Shown here: in pieces, positions 38,339 to 47,497 of the stretch | Layout of the letters: each line of letters begins with the position of its first letter | How positions within the stretch are numbered: position 1 is the first letter of the stretch | Source: Allocatelliglobosispora scoriae | GTDB taxonomy: Bacteria > Actinomycetota > Actinomycetes > Mycobacteriales > Micromonosporaceae | Reading direction: 5' to 3' | Length of the DNA: 64,000 nucleotides | NCBI RefSeq assembly: GCF_014204945.1 | Contig: NZ_JACHMN010000001.1 | Span: 1,284,791 to 1,348,790, forward strand | The notes under the pieces: generated by a model | The model's database searches: none | What the model was told of the DNA's origin: nothing | The model's input: the letters and a program-made list of their open reading frames with translations, nothing else | Program-made: the position numbers and the translations under genes

Positions 38339-39879
38339 GCCGCGCTCACCTCCGAGAAGATTCGGCGCCCGGTGGTGGCGCAGGCGATGACGTTCTCCTC
38401 GGTGCGGTCCTGGCCTTCCAGGTGCCCGACGATCTCGCCGGCGGCGAGCACGTAGACACGGTCGCTGACGCCCAGCAGCTCGGGCAGGTCGCTGGAGATC
38501 ATCAGTACGGCGGTGCCGTCGGCGGTGACCTCGTTGATCAGGTGGTGGATCTCCACCTTGGCGCCGATGTCGACGCCGCGGGTGGGCTCGTTGAGGATGA
38601 GCAGCCGCCCGCCCGGTGCGAGCGCCCGCCCGAAGAGGACCTTCTGCTGGTTGCCGCCGGAGAGCTGGCCGATGAGCTGGTCGGGACCGGTGGTCCGGAT
38701 CGCCAGCCGCTTGCGGTAGTCGGCGAAGACGGCGGTCTGCGCCGCCGGGGACAGCAGCCGGGTGGCGGCGGCGCGCACCCGGTGCAGCACCGAGATGGTC
38801 AGGTTGTCGCGCACCGACAGGTCGGGCAGGATGCCGGCGGCCTTGCGGTCCTCGTGCAGGAAACCGACACCGGCGGCCATCGCGTCGGCCGGGCTCTTCG
38901 GCTTGTACGCCCTGCCGTCCATCGTCATCGCGCCCGCGGAGACCGCCAGCGCGCCGAAGATGACCTGCGACAGCTCCGGCTGGCCCGCACCGGCGACGCC
39001 GCCGATGCCGACGATCTCCCCCGCCCGCACCTTCAGCGAGATGCCGCGCAGCTGGCGGCCGGCGCTGACGCCGTCGAGCTCCAGCACCAGCGCGCCCTCC
39101 TGGACCTCCTCGCGGTGGAAGACCGAGGAGATGTCGCGGCCGACCATCAGCCGCACCAGCTCTTCCTGGTCGGTCGCGGTGATCTCGGCGGTGCGCACGT
39201 GGCGGCCGTCGCGCAGCACGGTGACCCGGTCCGCCACGGCGAAGACCTCGTCGAGGCGGTGGCTGACGTAGACCACACTGCGGCCCTCGGACCGGAGTCG
39301 GCGGACCACGTCGAGCAGGCGGGTCACCTCGTCGGCGGAGAGCGCCGCGGTGGGCTCGTCCATCACGATGATGCGGCCGTCCACCGACAGCGCCTTCGCG
39401 ATCTCGACGAGCTGCTGCTCGGAAACGGTCAGCGTGCCGACGGTGGCGGTCGGGTCGATGCTCACGCCCAGCACCTCGAAGAGCTCGGCGGCCCGGCGGT
39501 TGATCTGCGCGTAGTCGATGCCGCGGGTGAGCGGGTGGTAGGGCTCGCGGCCGGAGAACACGTTCTCCGCGACGGTGAGGTCGGGGTAGAGGTTGAACTC
39601 CTGGTAGATCACCGCGATGCCGGCGTGCAGGGCGTCGGCGGGCCGGCGCGGCCGGTAGGTGCTCCCGCTCAGCCGGATCTCACCGGCGCTGGGCCGGTGC
39701 AGGCCGCCGAGCACCTTGAGCAGCGTGGACTTGCCCGCGCCATTCTCGCCCACCAGGGCGTGCACCTCGCCGGGCCGGACGTCGAAGTGCACGTCGTCCA
39801 GGGCGCGGACGCCGGGGAACTCCACGGTCAGCCGGTCGACCTGGAGCAGAACCGCTGTCTGGTCGTCGTCGGTGCCCAC
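38335..39879 (-). CDS. rhaT: Rhamnose ABC transporter ATP-binding protein RhaT
   Basis: 514 aa with two ABC domains in one chain, as in RbsA/MglA. The first domain has Walker [10 protein letters not shown], signature LTVSEQQ and Walker [13 protein letters not shown]. The second has a degenerate Walker A ([11 protein letters not shown]) but a good signature (LSGGNQQKV) and Walker B ([14 protein letters not shown]), the usual asymmetry in this family. It starts with GTG after GGGAGG. The promoter and RhaR-type operator lie directly upstream (39914-39970). Confidence 0.94.
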   Translation of the reverse strand: MGTDDDQTAVLLQVDRLTVEFPGVRALDDVHFDVRPGEVHALVGENGAGKSTLLKVLGGLHRPSAGEIRLSGSTYRPRRPADALHAGIAVIYQEFNLYPDLTVAENVFSGREPYHPLTRGIDYAQINRRAAELFEVLGVSIDPTATVGTLTVSEQQLVEIAKALSVDGRIIVMDEPTAALSADEVTRLLDVVRRLRSEGRSVVYVSHRLDEVFAVADRVTVLRDGRHVRTAEITATDQEELVRLMVGRDISSVFHREEVQEGALVLELDGVSAGRQLRGISLKVRAGEIVGIGGVAGAGQPELSQVIFGALAVSAGAMTMDGRAYKPKSPADAMAAGVGFLHEDRKAAGILPDLSVRDNLTISVLHRVRAAATRLLSPAAQTAVFADYRKRLAIRTTGPDQLIGQLSGGNQQKVLFGRALAPGGRLLILNEPTRGVDIGAKVEIHHLINEVTADGTAVLMISSDLPELLGVSDRVYVLAAGEIVGHLEGQDRTEENVIACATTGRRIFSEVSAA

Positions 39880-39913
39880 TGCCTACCTCCCCTCGCTGGA
39901 CTGAAACCTTGAT

Positions 39914-39925
39914 TGAATCGTTTCT
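39914..39925. promoter_or_regulatory. RhaR-type operator of the rhaTPQ operon
   Basis: TGAATCGTTTCT lies 34 bases before the rhaT GTG and roughly +10 to +21 from the predicted transcription start, where repressor binding would block elongation. Confidence 0.65.
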
Positions 39926-39941
39926 AGCTTGCCGGGCTCGA

Positions 39942-39970
39942 ACGCTACGATCCCGTTGCGCGACTGTCAA
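39942..39970 (-). promoter_or_regulatory. Promoter of rhaTPQ
   Basis: Read on the minus strand: TTGACA (39970-39965), 17-base spacer, TAGCGT (39947-39942). The -35 is perfect, and the -10 fits the actinomycete TANNNT pattern. Confidence 0.65.
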
Positions 39971-40031
39971 TCACTTGTTTCGGGAATGCTCCGGCCAGCG
40001 CTAAATTGAGACCTTCGCCGTTGAACGACAG

Positions 40032-40059
40032 TTGACACGTTTCATTTCCTGCGTAGGGT
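40032..40059 (+). promoter_or_regulatory. Promoter of the rhaR-lutABC operon, overlapped by an operator
   Basis: TTGACA (40032-40037), 16-base spacer, TAGGGT (40054-40059). The RhaR-type sequence TGACACGTTTCA (40033-40044) overlaps the -35, so the regulator would repress its own gene and lutABC. Confidence 0.65.
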
Positions 40060-40143
40060 GAAGCCGCCAGCGACAATGAGCGCGACAGCCCGTCCGGACA
40101 CTCCGGACAGTGGCGAGCGCAGCACCGAACACTTCGAGGAGCC

Positions 40144-41193
40144 ATGGCCACCAGCAATATCAAGGAGGTCGCCCAGCGGGCCGGCGTCTCCATCGGGACG
40201 GTGAGCAACGTGCTCAACCATCCCGCCATGGTGGCCGCCACGACCCGGCAGCGAGTGCTGGCGGCGATCGCGGAGCTGGGCTACGTGCGCAACGACTCCG
40301 CGCGGCAGCTGCGCGCCGGCCGCAGCAAGACCATCGCCGTGGTGGCGCTGGACCTGGCCAACCCCTTCTTCACCGACGTGCTGCGCGGCGCCGAGACGGC
40401 GGGCGAGGACCGCGGGGTCAACATCATGATCTTCAACAGCGGTGAGGACGCCGCCCGCGAACGCCGCCACCTCGACGTGCTCGAGGAGCAGCGGGTGCTG
40501 GGCGTGCTCATCACCCCCGTCGACAACTCCGTCGACGCGCGGCTGGACCAGCTCATCGAGCGCGGCATCCCGGTGGTGCTGGTCGACCGGGGCTCCGGTC
40601 GCCACAACCGCTGCTCGGTGGCGGTCGACGACGTGCTCGGCGGCCAGCTCGCCGGTGCGCACCTGGTCGAGCAGGGGCACCGGCGGATCGCCTTCATCGG
40701 CGGTCCGTTCTCGCTGCCCCAGGTCACCGACCGGCACACCGGGCTGGTCTCGGCGCTCGTCGGCGGGGAGGAGCTCCAGGTCGTACCCACCTCGAATTTG
40801 ACCGTCGCGGCCGGGCGCCGCGCGGGCAAGGAGATCGCCGACCTGCCCGTGGAGACCCGGCCCACCGCGGTCTTCTGCGCCAACGACCTGCTCGCGCTCG
40901 GCGTGCTGCAGGAGATGACGATGCGCGGGGTGCAGGTGCCGCACGACGTGGCCATCGTGGGCTACGACGACATCGACTTCGCCGCCGCCGCGGCCGTGCC
41001 GCTCTCCTCGGTGCGCCAGCCGCGCGAGCAGCTCGGCCGCGCCGCCACCCAACTGCTGCTGGAGGAGGCGAACGAACCGCAGCTGCACGAGCACCGGCAC
41101 GTGGTCTTCCGCCCGGAGCTGATCGTCCGCGAGTCGAGCGCCCCGACCACCCGCAAGCGGGCGCGGGCCACACCCGTTCCACGGAAGGGCTGA
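40144..41193 (+). CDS. rhaR: LacI-family regulator of rhamnose use (RhaR)
   Basis: 349 aa. The LacI HTH is at residues 6-27 (IKEVAQRAGVSIGTVSNVLNHP), with the hinge helix near RQLRAGRS and then a PBP1-like sugar-sensing domain (DLANPFFTDVLRGAE, LGVLITPVDNS, ANDLLALGVLQEM, VGYDDIDFA). GAGGAG precedes the ATG. Its position between rhaTPQ and lutABC, and the recurrence of one LacI-type palindrome in front of it and five other units, identify it as the likely repressor, with L-rhamnose or a pathway intermediate as inducer. DNA binding itself is inferred. Confidence 0.88.
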   Translation: MATSNIKEVAQRAGVSIGTVSNVLNHPAMVAATTRQRVLAAIAELGYVRNDSARQLRAGRSKTIAVVALDLANPFFTDVLRGAETAGEDRGVNIMIFNSGEDAARERRHLDVLEEQRVLGVLITPVDNSVDARLDQLIERGIPVVLVDRGSGRHNRCSVAVDDVLGGQLAGAHLVEQGHRRIAFIGGPFSLPQVTDRHTGLVSALVGGEELQVVPTSNLTVAAGRRAGKEIADLPVETRPTAVFCANDLLALGVLQEMTMRGVQVPHDVAIVGYDDIDFAAAAAVPLSSVRQPREQLGRAATQLLLEEANEPQLHEHRHVVFRPELIVRESSAPTTRKRARATPVPRKG

Positions 41194-41196
41194 CCG

Positions 41197-41952
41197 GTGC
41201 GCGTCGCCCTGTTCGTCACGTGCCTGGCCGACACGCTCTTCCCCCAGGTCGGGCAGGCCATGGTCGCTCTGCTGGAACGCCTGGGCCATCAGGTCGACTT
41301 CCCCGCCGCGCAGACCTGCTGCGGCCAGATGCACATCAACACCGGCTACCAGCGCCAGGCGCTGCCGCTGGTCGAGCACTTCACCGAGACCTTCGAGGGG
41401 TACGACGCCGTCGTCGCCCCGTCCGGCTCGTGCGTGGGCTCGGTGCGCCACCAGCACGCCGCCATCGCCCGGCGGCACGGCCGCGCCGACCTGGCCGACC
41501 GCTCCCACGCGCTGGCCGCGAAGACCTTCGAGCTGTCGGAGTTCCTCGTGGACGTGCTCGGGACCACCGACGTCGGGGCCTACTTCCCGCACCGGGTCAC
41601 CTATCATCCGACCTGCCACTCGCTGCGCATGCTGCGGGTGGACGACAAACCGCTGCGGCTGCTGCGCGCGGTCCGCGGGATGACCCTGGTCGAGCTGCCC
41701 GACGCCGACCAGTGCTGCGGCTTCGGCGGCACCTTCGCGCTGAAGAACGCCGACACCTCCACCGCCATGCTCGCCGACAAGATGCGCCACGTGCTCGCCA
41801 CGAAGGCCGAGACGGTCACCGCGGGCGACTCGTCCTGCCTGATGCACATCGGCGGCGGGCTGTCCCGGCTGCAGACCGGCGTACGCACCCTGCACCTCGC
41901 CGAGATCCTCGCGTCCGTCGAGACGCTGCACGCACCCGCAGGAGCGTCATGA
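41197..41952 (+). CDS. lutA: L-lactate oxidation complex protein LutA
   Basis: 251 aa from a GTG three bases after the rhaR stop. Two CCG (cysteine-rich) domains are seen: TCCGQMH with the following GSCVG, and TYHPTCHSLR with QCCGFGG. These are the iron-sulfur/heterodisulfide-reductase-like domains of LutA (YkgE type). With LutB and LutC it oxidises L-lactate to pyruvate. Tight spacing puts lutABC in the rhaR operon, consistent with disposal of lactate made from rhamnose. Confidence 0.92.
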   Translation: MRVALFVTCLADTLFPQVGQAMVALLERLGHQVDFPAAQTCCGQMHINTGYQRQALPLVEHFTETFEGYDAVVAPSGSCVGSVRHQHAAIARRHGRADLADRSHALAAKTFELSEFLVDVLGTTDVGAYFPHRVTYHPTCHSLRMLRVDDKPLRLLRAVRGMTLVELPDADQCCGFGGTFALKNADTSTAMLADKMRHVLATKAETVTAGDSSCLMHIGGGLSRLQTGVRTLHLAEILASVETLHAPAGAS

Positions 41953-43424
41953 GCCAGGTCTTCCTCGGCATGCCCGCCCACTCCTCCCCCGGTGTCGGCG
42001 CGCTGCGCGGCGATCAGACCTTCCCGCAGGCGGCCCGCACGGCGCTCGCCGACCCGCAGCTGCGCCGCAACCTCGGGCACGCCACCGGCACCATCCGGGC
42101 CAAACGGCTCGCCGTCGTCTCCGAACTCGACGACTGGGAGCAGCTGCGGCTCGCCGGGCAGGCGATCAAGGCCGCCACCATGGCTCGGCTCGACGACCAC
42201 CTGGCCCGGCTGGAGCAGGAGGTCACCGCGCGCGGCGGCACCGTGCACTGGGCCCGCGACGCCGTCGAGGCCAACCGCATCATCACCGAACTCGTGCAGG
42301 CGACCGGGGCCGACGAGGTGGTCAAGGTCAAGTCGATGGTGACCCAGGAGATCGGGCTCAACGAAGCGCTGGAGCAGGCCGGCATCGCCGCCTGGGAGAC
42401 CGACCTCGCCGAGCTGATCGTCCAACTCGGACACGACACCCCCTCGCACATCCTGGTGCCGGCGATCCACCGCAACCGCTCGGAGATCCGCGAGATCTTC
42501 CTGCGCGAGATGCCCGGCGTCGATCCCGACCTCACCGACGAACCACGCCGCCTCGCCATGGCCGCCCGCAGCCACCTGCGCCGCAAGTTCCTGTCGGCGA
42601 AGGTCGCGGTCTCCGGCGCCAACTTCGCCGTCGCGGAGACCGGCACCCTGGTCGTCGTCGAGTCCGAGGGCAACGGCCGGATGTGCCTGACCCTGCCCGA
42701 CACCCTGATCACCGTCATGGGCATCGAGAAGCTGGTGCCGACCTGGACCGACCTGGAGGTCTTCCTCCAGCTGCTGCCGCGCTCCTCCACCGGCGAGCGG
42801 ATGAACCCCTACACCTCCATGTGGACCGGGGTCAGCCCCGGTGACGGCCCGCAGGACTTCCACCTGGTGCTCCTGGACAACGGGCGCACGGCGGTGCTCG
42901 CCGACGAGGTGGGCCGCGAGGCACTGCACTGCATCCGGTGCAGCGCGTGTTTGAACGTGTGCCCGGTCTACGAACGCGCGGGCGGGCACGCCTACGGCTC
43001 GGTCTACCCCGGGCCGATCGGCGCGGTCCTCACCCCGCAGCTCACCGGGGTCGAGCAGAACGCGTCGCTGCCCTACGCGTCGACACTCTGCGGGGCCTGC
43101 TTCGACGCGTGCCCCGTCCGGATCGACATCCCGTCCATCCTGGTCCATCTGCGGGCGCGGCATGTCGAGGAGTACGCCGCCGAGCACCGGCTGCCGTCGG
43201 CGGAATCGCTGGCCATGGGGGCGGCGGCCTGGGTGATGTCCTCCGCTCGCCGGTTCGGTTTCGTCACTCGCACGGCGCGGCTCGGGCGGGTGCTGGGGCG
43301 CCGACGAGGCCGGATCCGGTCGCTGCCGCCACCCGCGTCGGCCTGGACCGCCACCCGTGACGTTCCGCTGCCGCCGACGGAGACCTTCCGCGAGTGGTGG
43401 CTGCGCACCCGAGGAGAATCGTGA
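41949..43424 (+). CDS. lutB: L-lactate oxidation complex iron-sulfur protein LutB
   Basis: 491 aa. The N-terminal LUD domain (about 60-300: VKVKSMVTQEIGLNEALE, NFAVAETGTLVVVESEGNGRM) is followed by a 2x[4Fe-4S] ferredoxin-like section with CIRCSACLNVCPVY and CGACFDACPV, and a basic C-terminus. The start overlaps the lutA stop (ATGA). It is the electron-transfer subunit of the LutABC complex. Confidence 0.94.
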   Translation: MSQVFLGMPAHSSPGVGALRGDQTFPQAARTALADPQLRRNLGHATGTIRAKRLAVVSELDDWEQLRLAGQAIKAATMARLDDHLARLEQEVTARGGTVHWARDAVEANRIITELVQATGADEVVKVKSMVTQEIGLNEALEQAGIAAWETDLAELIVQLGHDTPSHILVPAIHRNRSEIREIFLREMPGVDPDLTDEPRRLAMAARSHLRRKFLSAKVAVSGANFAVAETGTLVVVESEGNGRMCLTLPDTLITVMGIEKLVPTWTDLEVFLQLLPRSSTGERMNPYTSMWTGVSPGDGPQDFHLVLLDNGRTAVLADEVGREALHCIRCSACLNVCPVYERAGGHAYGSVYPGPIGAVLTPQLTGVEQNASLPYASTLCGACFDACPVRIDIPSILVHLRARHVEEYAAEHRLPSAESLAMGAAAWVMSSARRFGFVTRTARLGRVLGRRRGRIRSLPPPASAWTATRDVPLPPTETFREWWLRTRGES

Positions 43425-44047
43425 GCACTCCACCGTCTGCCCGCGACGAGATCCTGGCGCGCATCCGGACATCGCTGGGAGATCGAACCTCGACTGTGGA
43501 GATCCCACGGGACTACCACCGGACAGGCGGTTCCCCGGTTGGGTCGCCCGAGCTGCTGGAGCTGCTGACCGACCGGCTCGTCGACTACAAGGCCACGGTG
43601 CATCGCGCCACTCCTGCTGACTTCGCCGCCGTGCTCGCCTCCGTACTCGAGAGCGCCGGGCGGGTGGTGGTGCCGGCGGGGCTGCCTGACGGGTGGGCGC
43701 CGCCGGCTGCCGTCGTTGACGACGGGTCGCTGAGCTGGGCCGAGCTGGACGCGGTCGACACCGTGCTGACCTCGTGCACCGCCGCGGCCGCCGAGACCGG
43801 GACGATCGTGCTCGACGGGTCGCCCGATCAGGGGCGGCGGGCCGTCACGCTCATCCCGGATCGGCACATCTGCGTGGTGCGGGCCGACCAGGTGGTGCGC
43901 GGGGTGCCGGAACTGCTGGGGCGGCTCGACCCGCGTCGGCCGCTGACCTTCATCAGCGGGCCCTCGGCGACCAGCGACATCGAACTGCAGCGGGTCGAGG
44001 GGGTTCACGGTCCGCGAAAGCTCATCGTGGTCCTGGTCAGCGACTGA
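43421..44047 (+). CDS. lutC: L-lactate oxidation complex protein LutC
   Basis: 208 aa LUD-domain protein (YkgG type). The LUD core is recognisable from LTSCTAAAAETGTIVLDGS, HICVVRADQVV and FISGPSATSDIELQRVEGVHGP. The GTG start overlaps the lutB stop (GTGA) and has GAGGAG upstream. It completes the operon; a strong hairpin follows at 44088-44124. Confidence 0.93.
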   Translation: MSTPPSARDEILARIRTSLGDRTSTVEIPRDYHRTGGSPVGSPELLELLTDRLVDYKATVHRATPADFAAVLASVLESAGRVVVPAGLPDGWAPPAAVVDDGSLSWAELDAVDTVLTSCTAAAAETGTIVLDGSPDQGRRAVTLIPDRHICVVRADQVVRGVPELLGRLDPRRPLTFISGPSATSDIELQRVEGVHGPRKLIVVLVSD

Positions 44048-44087
44048 CTCACCCGTATCAACGCCGAGCGGATCGAGGCAGCCGTCA

Positions 44088-44124
44088 GCGTATACCCGGT
44101 TGCTGCATGCAACCGGGGATACGC
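44088..44124. terminator. Bidirectional terminator
   Basis: A 16-bp stem with one mismatch (44088-44103 with 44109-44124) and loop TGCAT lies between the convergent lutC and FtsX-like permease genes. Confidence 0.75.
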
Positions 44125-44161
44125 GGCTGCGGCTCGGTTGAGTCGCGACCGCCCTACCGGG

Positions 44162-46408
44162 TCACTCGTTGCGGACCGTTTCCGGGCCGGTGATTCGCCG
44201 CAGCAGCGGCATGGTCGATGCGATGATGCCCAGCGACCCGGCCAGCCCCGCTGCGACGAGGAGGAGGTAGGTCGGGCCCGGTGACACCAGTGTGTAGCGG
44301 AATTGGGTACGCAGGAACAGCTCGGCTGTCAGGAACCCCATGCCGATCGCGAGCATCGCGACCGTCAGCAGCGGTACTGCGCACTCCAGCAGCACCACGC
44401 GGCGCAGTTCGGCGAGGCGCATCCCAGCCAGCCGCAGCAAGCTGAACGGGCGCCTGCGGTCGGTGAGGCCGCTGATCACGCTGACCGCCAGGCTGCACCC
44501 GGCGATCGGCAGGCTGGCCAGGATCACGACGTTGGCCAGCTGCTGGTACCGGTCCAGCGACCCGGTGGTGTCGCTCTGGACGTCTGTTTCGGTCGCCGGC
44601 GGGCGGGCGGTCCCTGGGAACGCGATCTCCAGCAGGGTCCGGGATTGCTCGAGCGCCGCCGTCGAGCCGTCCGTGCCGACCACTACGGACACCAGGGGAA
44701 GCTTCCGGAGGTCATCCACGGAGAACGGTGCGGCGTCCCAGGCCGCGGGCTCGGCGGCGGACAGGAATTTGCTGCCCGGGGCGACCAGGTTGGGCTGGAC
44801 CGCGGCCACCTGTGCCCCGGGCGGGCAGCTGCCGAACTCCGGAGGCAGCCCGGCACATGCGGTCAGGGCTGGCATCCGGGGCACCTTCGGGGGGCCCACG
44901 GGCCGTTTACCGTAGTCCGGAGCGAGGTAGACGACGTTCACGCTGCGCACGCCGGGGATCGAGGCGAGCCCGGCCGGAACCTGGGCGGCCTGCGGTGCGG
45001 CTTGGCCAGGAGCGAGGTCGCGCGGCCAGATGACCAGCTGCATAGAGGTGTGGGCCACCGCGTTGTCAGGCGACGAGGCCCGGTAGGCGACGAACGTGGA
45101 GATAACGCCGGTGGTGACGCTCGTCACGAATAACGCGAGCATCAGGCCGCTCACCGCCCGGAAGGCGACCGCCGGGTTGTCCGCGAGGCGTCGCCCGGCG
45201 ATCAGCGTCGCCGCCCGGCTGGCCCGCCCGGCCAGCATTCGGGAGCCGAGCAGGGTCAGCCACGGACCGGCGACCACCAGTCCCACCATGATCAGGAAAA
45301 TACCGGACAGGTACGCCGTGAGCTGGCCGGTCGTGGTGCGCGGGTGCCCGGCGAGGAGGATGAGGACGAGTTCCGCGACGCCGACCACCAACAGGATCAG
45401 CCGCCTGGGCCGAGGCGGTCGCCGGGTGATCTGTCGGGTCACACCGAGCGGGGAGATCTGCACCCGGCGCAGGGCCAACCTGGCGGCGAGCACCGTGCCG
45501 AGCGGGATGCCGACGACGACTGCGAGCGCGTCGATGACGTTCAGGTTCAGGTCGTCGGTGAAGAACCGGACTCCGGTGAACGGGATCTCAGCCAGCGGGT
45601 CTCGGAAGGTGAGGAACAGCGCGAAGCCCAGCCCGGTGCCGACGACTGCCGCCAGTCCGGACTCGACCGCCGACAGTACCGCGATCTGTCCGGGAGTGGC
45701 GCCGACCAGGCGCATCGCCGCGAAGCGCTGCTCGCGACGGGTGGCGGCGAGCCGGGTCGCGGTGCCGATGAATATCAGGACGGGGAAGAGCAGCGCGACC
45801 GCCACCACGCCGAGGACCAACTCCATGCCGGCTGCCGGGGTACCGACGTAACACTCCGCGCAGTTGCCCGGGTCGGCTGTCATGATGCGTGTGACCTGCT
45901 TGGCGAAGGGCAGGCGGGAAGCCTCGGCGGGAGTACGGCCGACGATGACGAGTAGCGAGTCCGGTGAGGGCAGAGCGGCGGCGCCCATCGTGCCGATCTC
46001 GTGGCCGGCGAAACGGTCAGCAAGCTGGGCAGCCGGGGTCGTATGCAGCAGGGCACTCAGCGCTGGTGAGGCGTAATACTCCCCCGGACCGGGAAGCCGC
46101 GGAATGCCGGGTGGCACCGGGGCGTGCGGACCGATCGCGGCGACATCGACCCGGCCGATGGTCTGGCCGTCGAAATAGTCCCGGCTGAGCGACCACCACA
46201 TCGGATCGGCTGTGGCGTAGGCGGCGGGCGGTGCGACGGCCGTGTTCAGCCAGCCGAAGCGGGCGTTCTGCGCGTGCGTCGCGTTGATGCAGGCCAGGAC
46301 GGCGAGCAGCAGGCCGGTGCCGACGCCGACGGCGACTGCGATGACAAGCAGCCGAACCGCAGCCTCCCGCCCGCTGGCGAGGACCAGCCGCAGGCCGAGC
46401 CCGATCAT
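44162..46408 (-). CDS. FtsX-like (MacB-type) ABC transporter permease
   Basis: 748 aa with about ten membrane helices in two FtsX-type halves, each with a large extracytoplasmic loop. The first half contains ATRREQRFAAMRLVGATPGQ, the coupling region typical of FtsX permeases; the second contains RRRPFSLLRLAGMRLAELRRVV. Its partner ATPase gene overlaps its start (ATGA). PadR-ATPase-FtsX operons often export peptides or antimicrobials or confer envelope stress resistance. Here the ATPase is internally deleted, so this permease may be non-functional or may borrow another ATPase. Confidence 0.88.
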   Translation of the reverse strand: MIGLGLRLVLASGREAAVRLLVIAVAVGVGTGLLLAVLACINATHAQNARFGWLNTAVAPPAAYATADPMWWSLSRDYFDGQTIGRVDVAAIGPHAPVPPGIPRLPGPGEYYASPALSALLHTTPAAQLADRFAGHEIGTMGAAALPSPDSLLVIVGRTPAEASRLPFAKQVTRIMTADPGNCAECYVGTPAAGMELVLGVVAVALLFPVLIFIGTATRLAATRREQRFAAMRLVGATPGQIAVLSAVESGLAAVVGTGLGFALFLTFRDPLAEIPFTGVRFFTDDLNLNVIDALAVVVGIPLGTVLAARLALRRVQISPLGVTRQITRRPPRPRRLILLVVGVAELVLILLAGHPRTTTGQLTAYLSGIFLIMVGLVVAGPWLTLLGSRMLAGRASRAATLIAGRRLADNPAVAFRAVSGLMLALFVTSVTTGVISTFVAYRASSPDNAVAHTSMQLVIWPRDLAPGQAAPQAAQVPAGLASIPGVRSVNVVYLAPDYGKRPVGPPKVPRMPALTACAGLPPEFGSCPPGAQVAAVQPNLVAPGSKFLSAAEPAAWDAAPFSVDDLRKLPLVSVVVGTDGSTAALEQSRTLLEIAFPGTARPPATETDVQSDTTGSLDRYQQLANVVILASLPIAGCSLAVSVISGLTDRRRPFSLLRLAGMRLAELRRVVLLECAVPLLTVAMLAIGMGFLTAELFLRTQFRYTLVSPGPTYLLLVAAGLAGSLGIIASTMPLLRRITGPETVRNE

Positions 46409-46827
46409 GACAGCACCGAGCCGGTCGCGAGCGAGGTGACCTCACCGTCGCGGACGATGATGGTCCGTTCGGCGTACGCCCCGACTCGGGCCTCGTGGGT
46501 GACCACGACGACGGTCGCGCCTTCCGCGCGGGCCGAGTCGACCATCAGGTCCATCACCTGCTCCCCGGTGAGCGGATCGAGCGAACCGGTCGGCTCATCG
46601 GCGAACAACACGCTCGGACGGCTGACCCGGCGGTTACCGAAGCGGATCTGACCCGGCTGCGGCACGAGGATACCGGCCAGGCAATGCAGCAGAGTCGACT
46701 TGCCGGAGCCGCTGGGACCCATCACAGCGACGATCTCGCCAGGGGCAAGCGTCATGCTGGCGCCTCGCAGGGCGGGTGTCTCGCCGAAGGACGACACGAC
46801 GTCCCGGGCCTCGAGAGCCGTGGTCAC
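46405..46827 (-). pseudogene. ABC transporter ATP-binding protein with large internal in-frame deletion
   Basis: 140 aa, against the usual 220-250. Walker A (GPSGSGKST, residues 37-45) and the first strands are normal, and Walker B (SVLFADEPTGSLD, from residue 72), the D-loop and the H-loop His111 are normal. Between GNRRVS and RPSVLF about 90 residues are missing, including the Q-loop, the helical subdomain and the LSGGQ signature. Reading frame and both gene overlaps (4 bp with the permease and with the PadR gene) are kept. A canonical ABC dimer cannot hydrolyse ATP without the signature, so this is probably a decayed gene; a regulatory nucleotide-binding stub cannot be excluded. Confidence 0.8.
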
Positions 46828-47348
46828 GGTCGCACCGCCTTGGCCAGAGCGTCGAGGCGCGCGGAGGTGGTGTCGATCCAGCGCAGGTCGGCCTCCAGAT
46901 GGAACAGGCCGTGATCGGCGAGCAGTCCGTCGACGAGTCCGCCGGTGCGCTTCAGCTCAGTCAGCTCGCGCATCCGGTCCAGGTGCTTGCCCCGCTGGGC
47001 ATCCAGATACTGCTCAGCGGGCCGGTCCAGCATCAGCGCGAGGACGACCTTGGCGAACAGGATCGTCTGCAGATGCGGCTCGGCCTCCACCGGCTCGGTG
47101 AGCCAAGCGTCGACCTCGGTGGCGCCGGCTTCGGTGATGACATACCGCTTGCGCTCCGTCGCGTCGCCGGGCGACACCTCGTCCATCACCACCTTCCCGT
47201 CCCGGGCAAGCCGACCGAGGGTGGCGTAGACCTGTCCGAATGGGAGCGGCCGACCGCGTCCGAAGAATGCGTCGTAATCGCGTTTGAGGTCATAGCCGTG
47301 GCTGGGCTCGCGCTCAAGCAGGCCGAGAAGAGTCAAGGGAACACTCAC
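46824..47348 (-). CDS. PadR-family transcriptional regulator
   Basis: 174 aa. PadR winged helix: LTLLGLLEREPSHGYDLKRDYDAFFG and FGQVYATLGRLARDGKV. The C-terminal dimerisation helices (QRGKHLDRMRELTELKRTGG to LRWIDTTSARLDALAKAV) are intact. It starts with GTG. Its stop overlaps the ATPase gene, so it is the first gene of the operon. A perfect palindrome over its own -10 element indicates autorepression, presumably relieved by a transported compound. Confidence 0.92.
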   Translation of the reverse strand: MSVPLTLLGLLEREPSHGYDLKRDYDAFFGRGRPLPFGQVYATLGRLARDGKVVMDEVSPGDATERKRYVITEAGATEVDAWLTEPVEAEPHLQTILFAKVVLALMLDRPAEQYLDAQRGKHLDRMRELTELKRTGGLVDGLLADHGLFHLEADLRWIDTTSARLDALAKAVRP

Positions 47349-47366
47349 GTCGGCGAACCTACACTA

Positions 47367-47398
47367 GGAGTATACTCCGCGTATATGTACCCGGTGAA
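47367..47398 (-). promoter_or_regulatory. PadR operon promoter with palindromic operator
   Basis: On the minus strand: TTCACC (47398-47393), 18 bases, TATACT (47374-47369). The -10 is embedded in the perfect 12-bp palindrome GGAGTATACTCC (47367-47378), a likely PadR operator. Confidence 0.65.
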
Positions 47399-47441
47399 TG
47401 CCGTGAAGCCGAGAGTGCTGTCCAGCAGAGGACTCAGACCA

Positions 47442-47485
47442 GGGCGTGACTCCCAGCTCGCCATGACGGTCAGGGAGCCACGCCC
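47442..47485. terminator. Terminator of the GH43-like gene
   Basis: A 13-bp stem (47442-47454 with 47473-47485, one wobble pair) lies 12 bases after the GH43-like stop. Confidence 0.6.
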
Positions 47486-47497
47486 GCCACCGATTGC

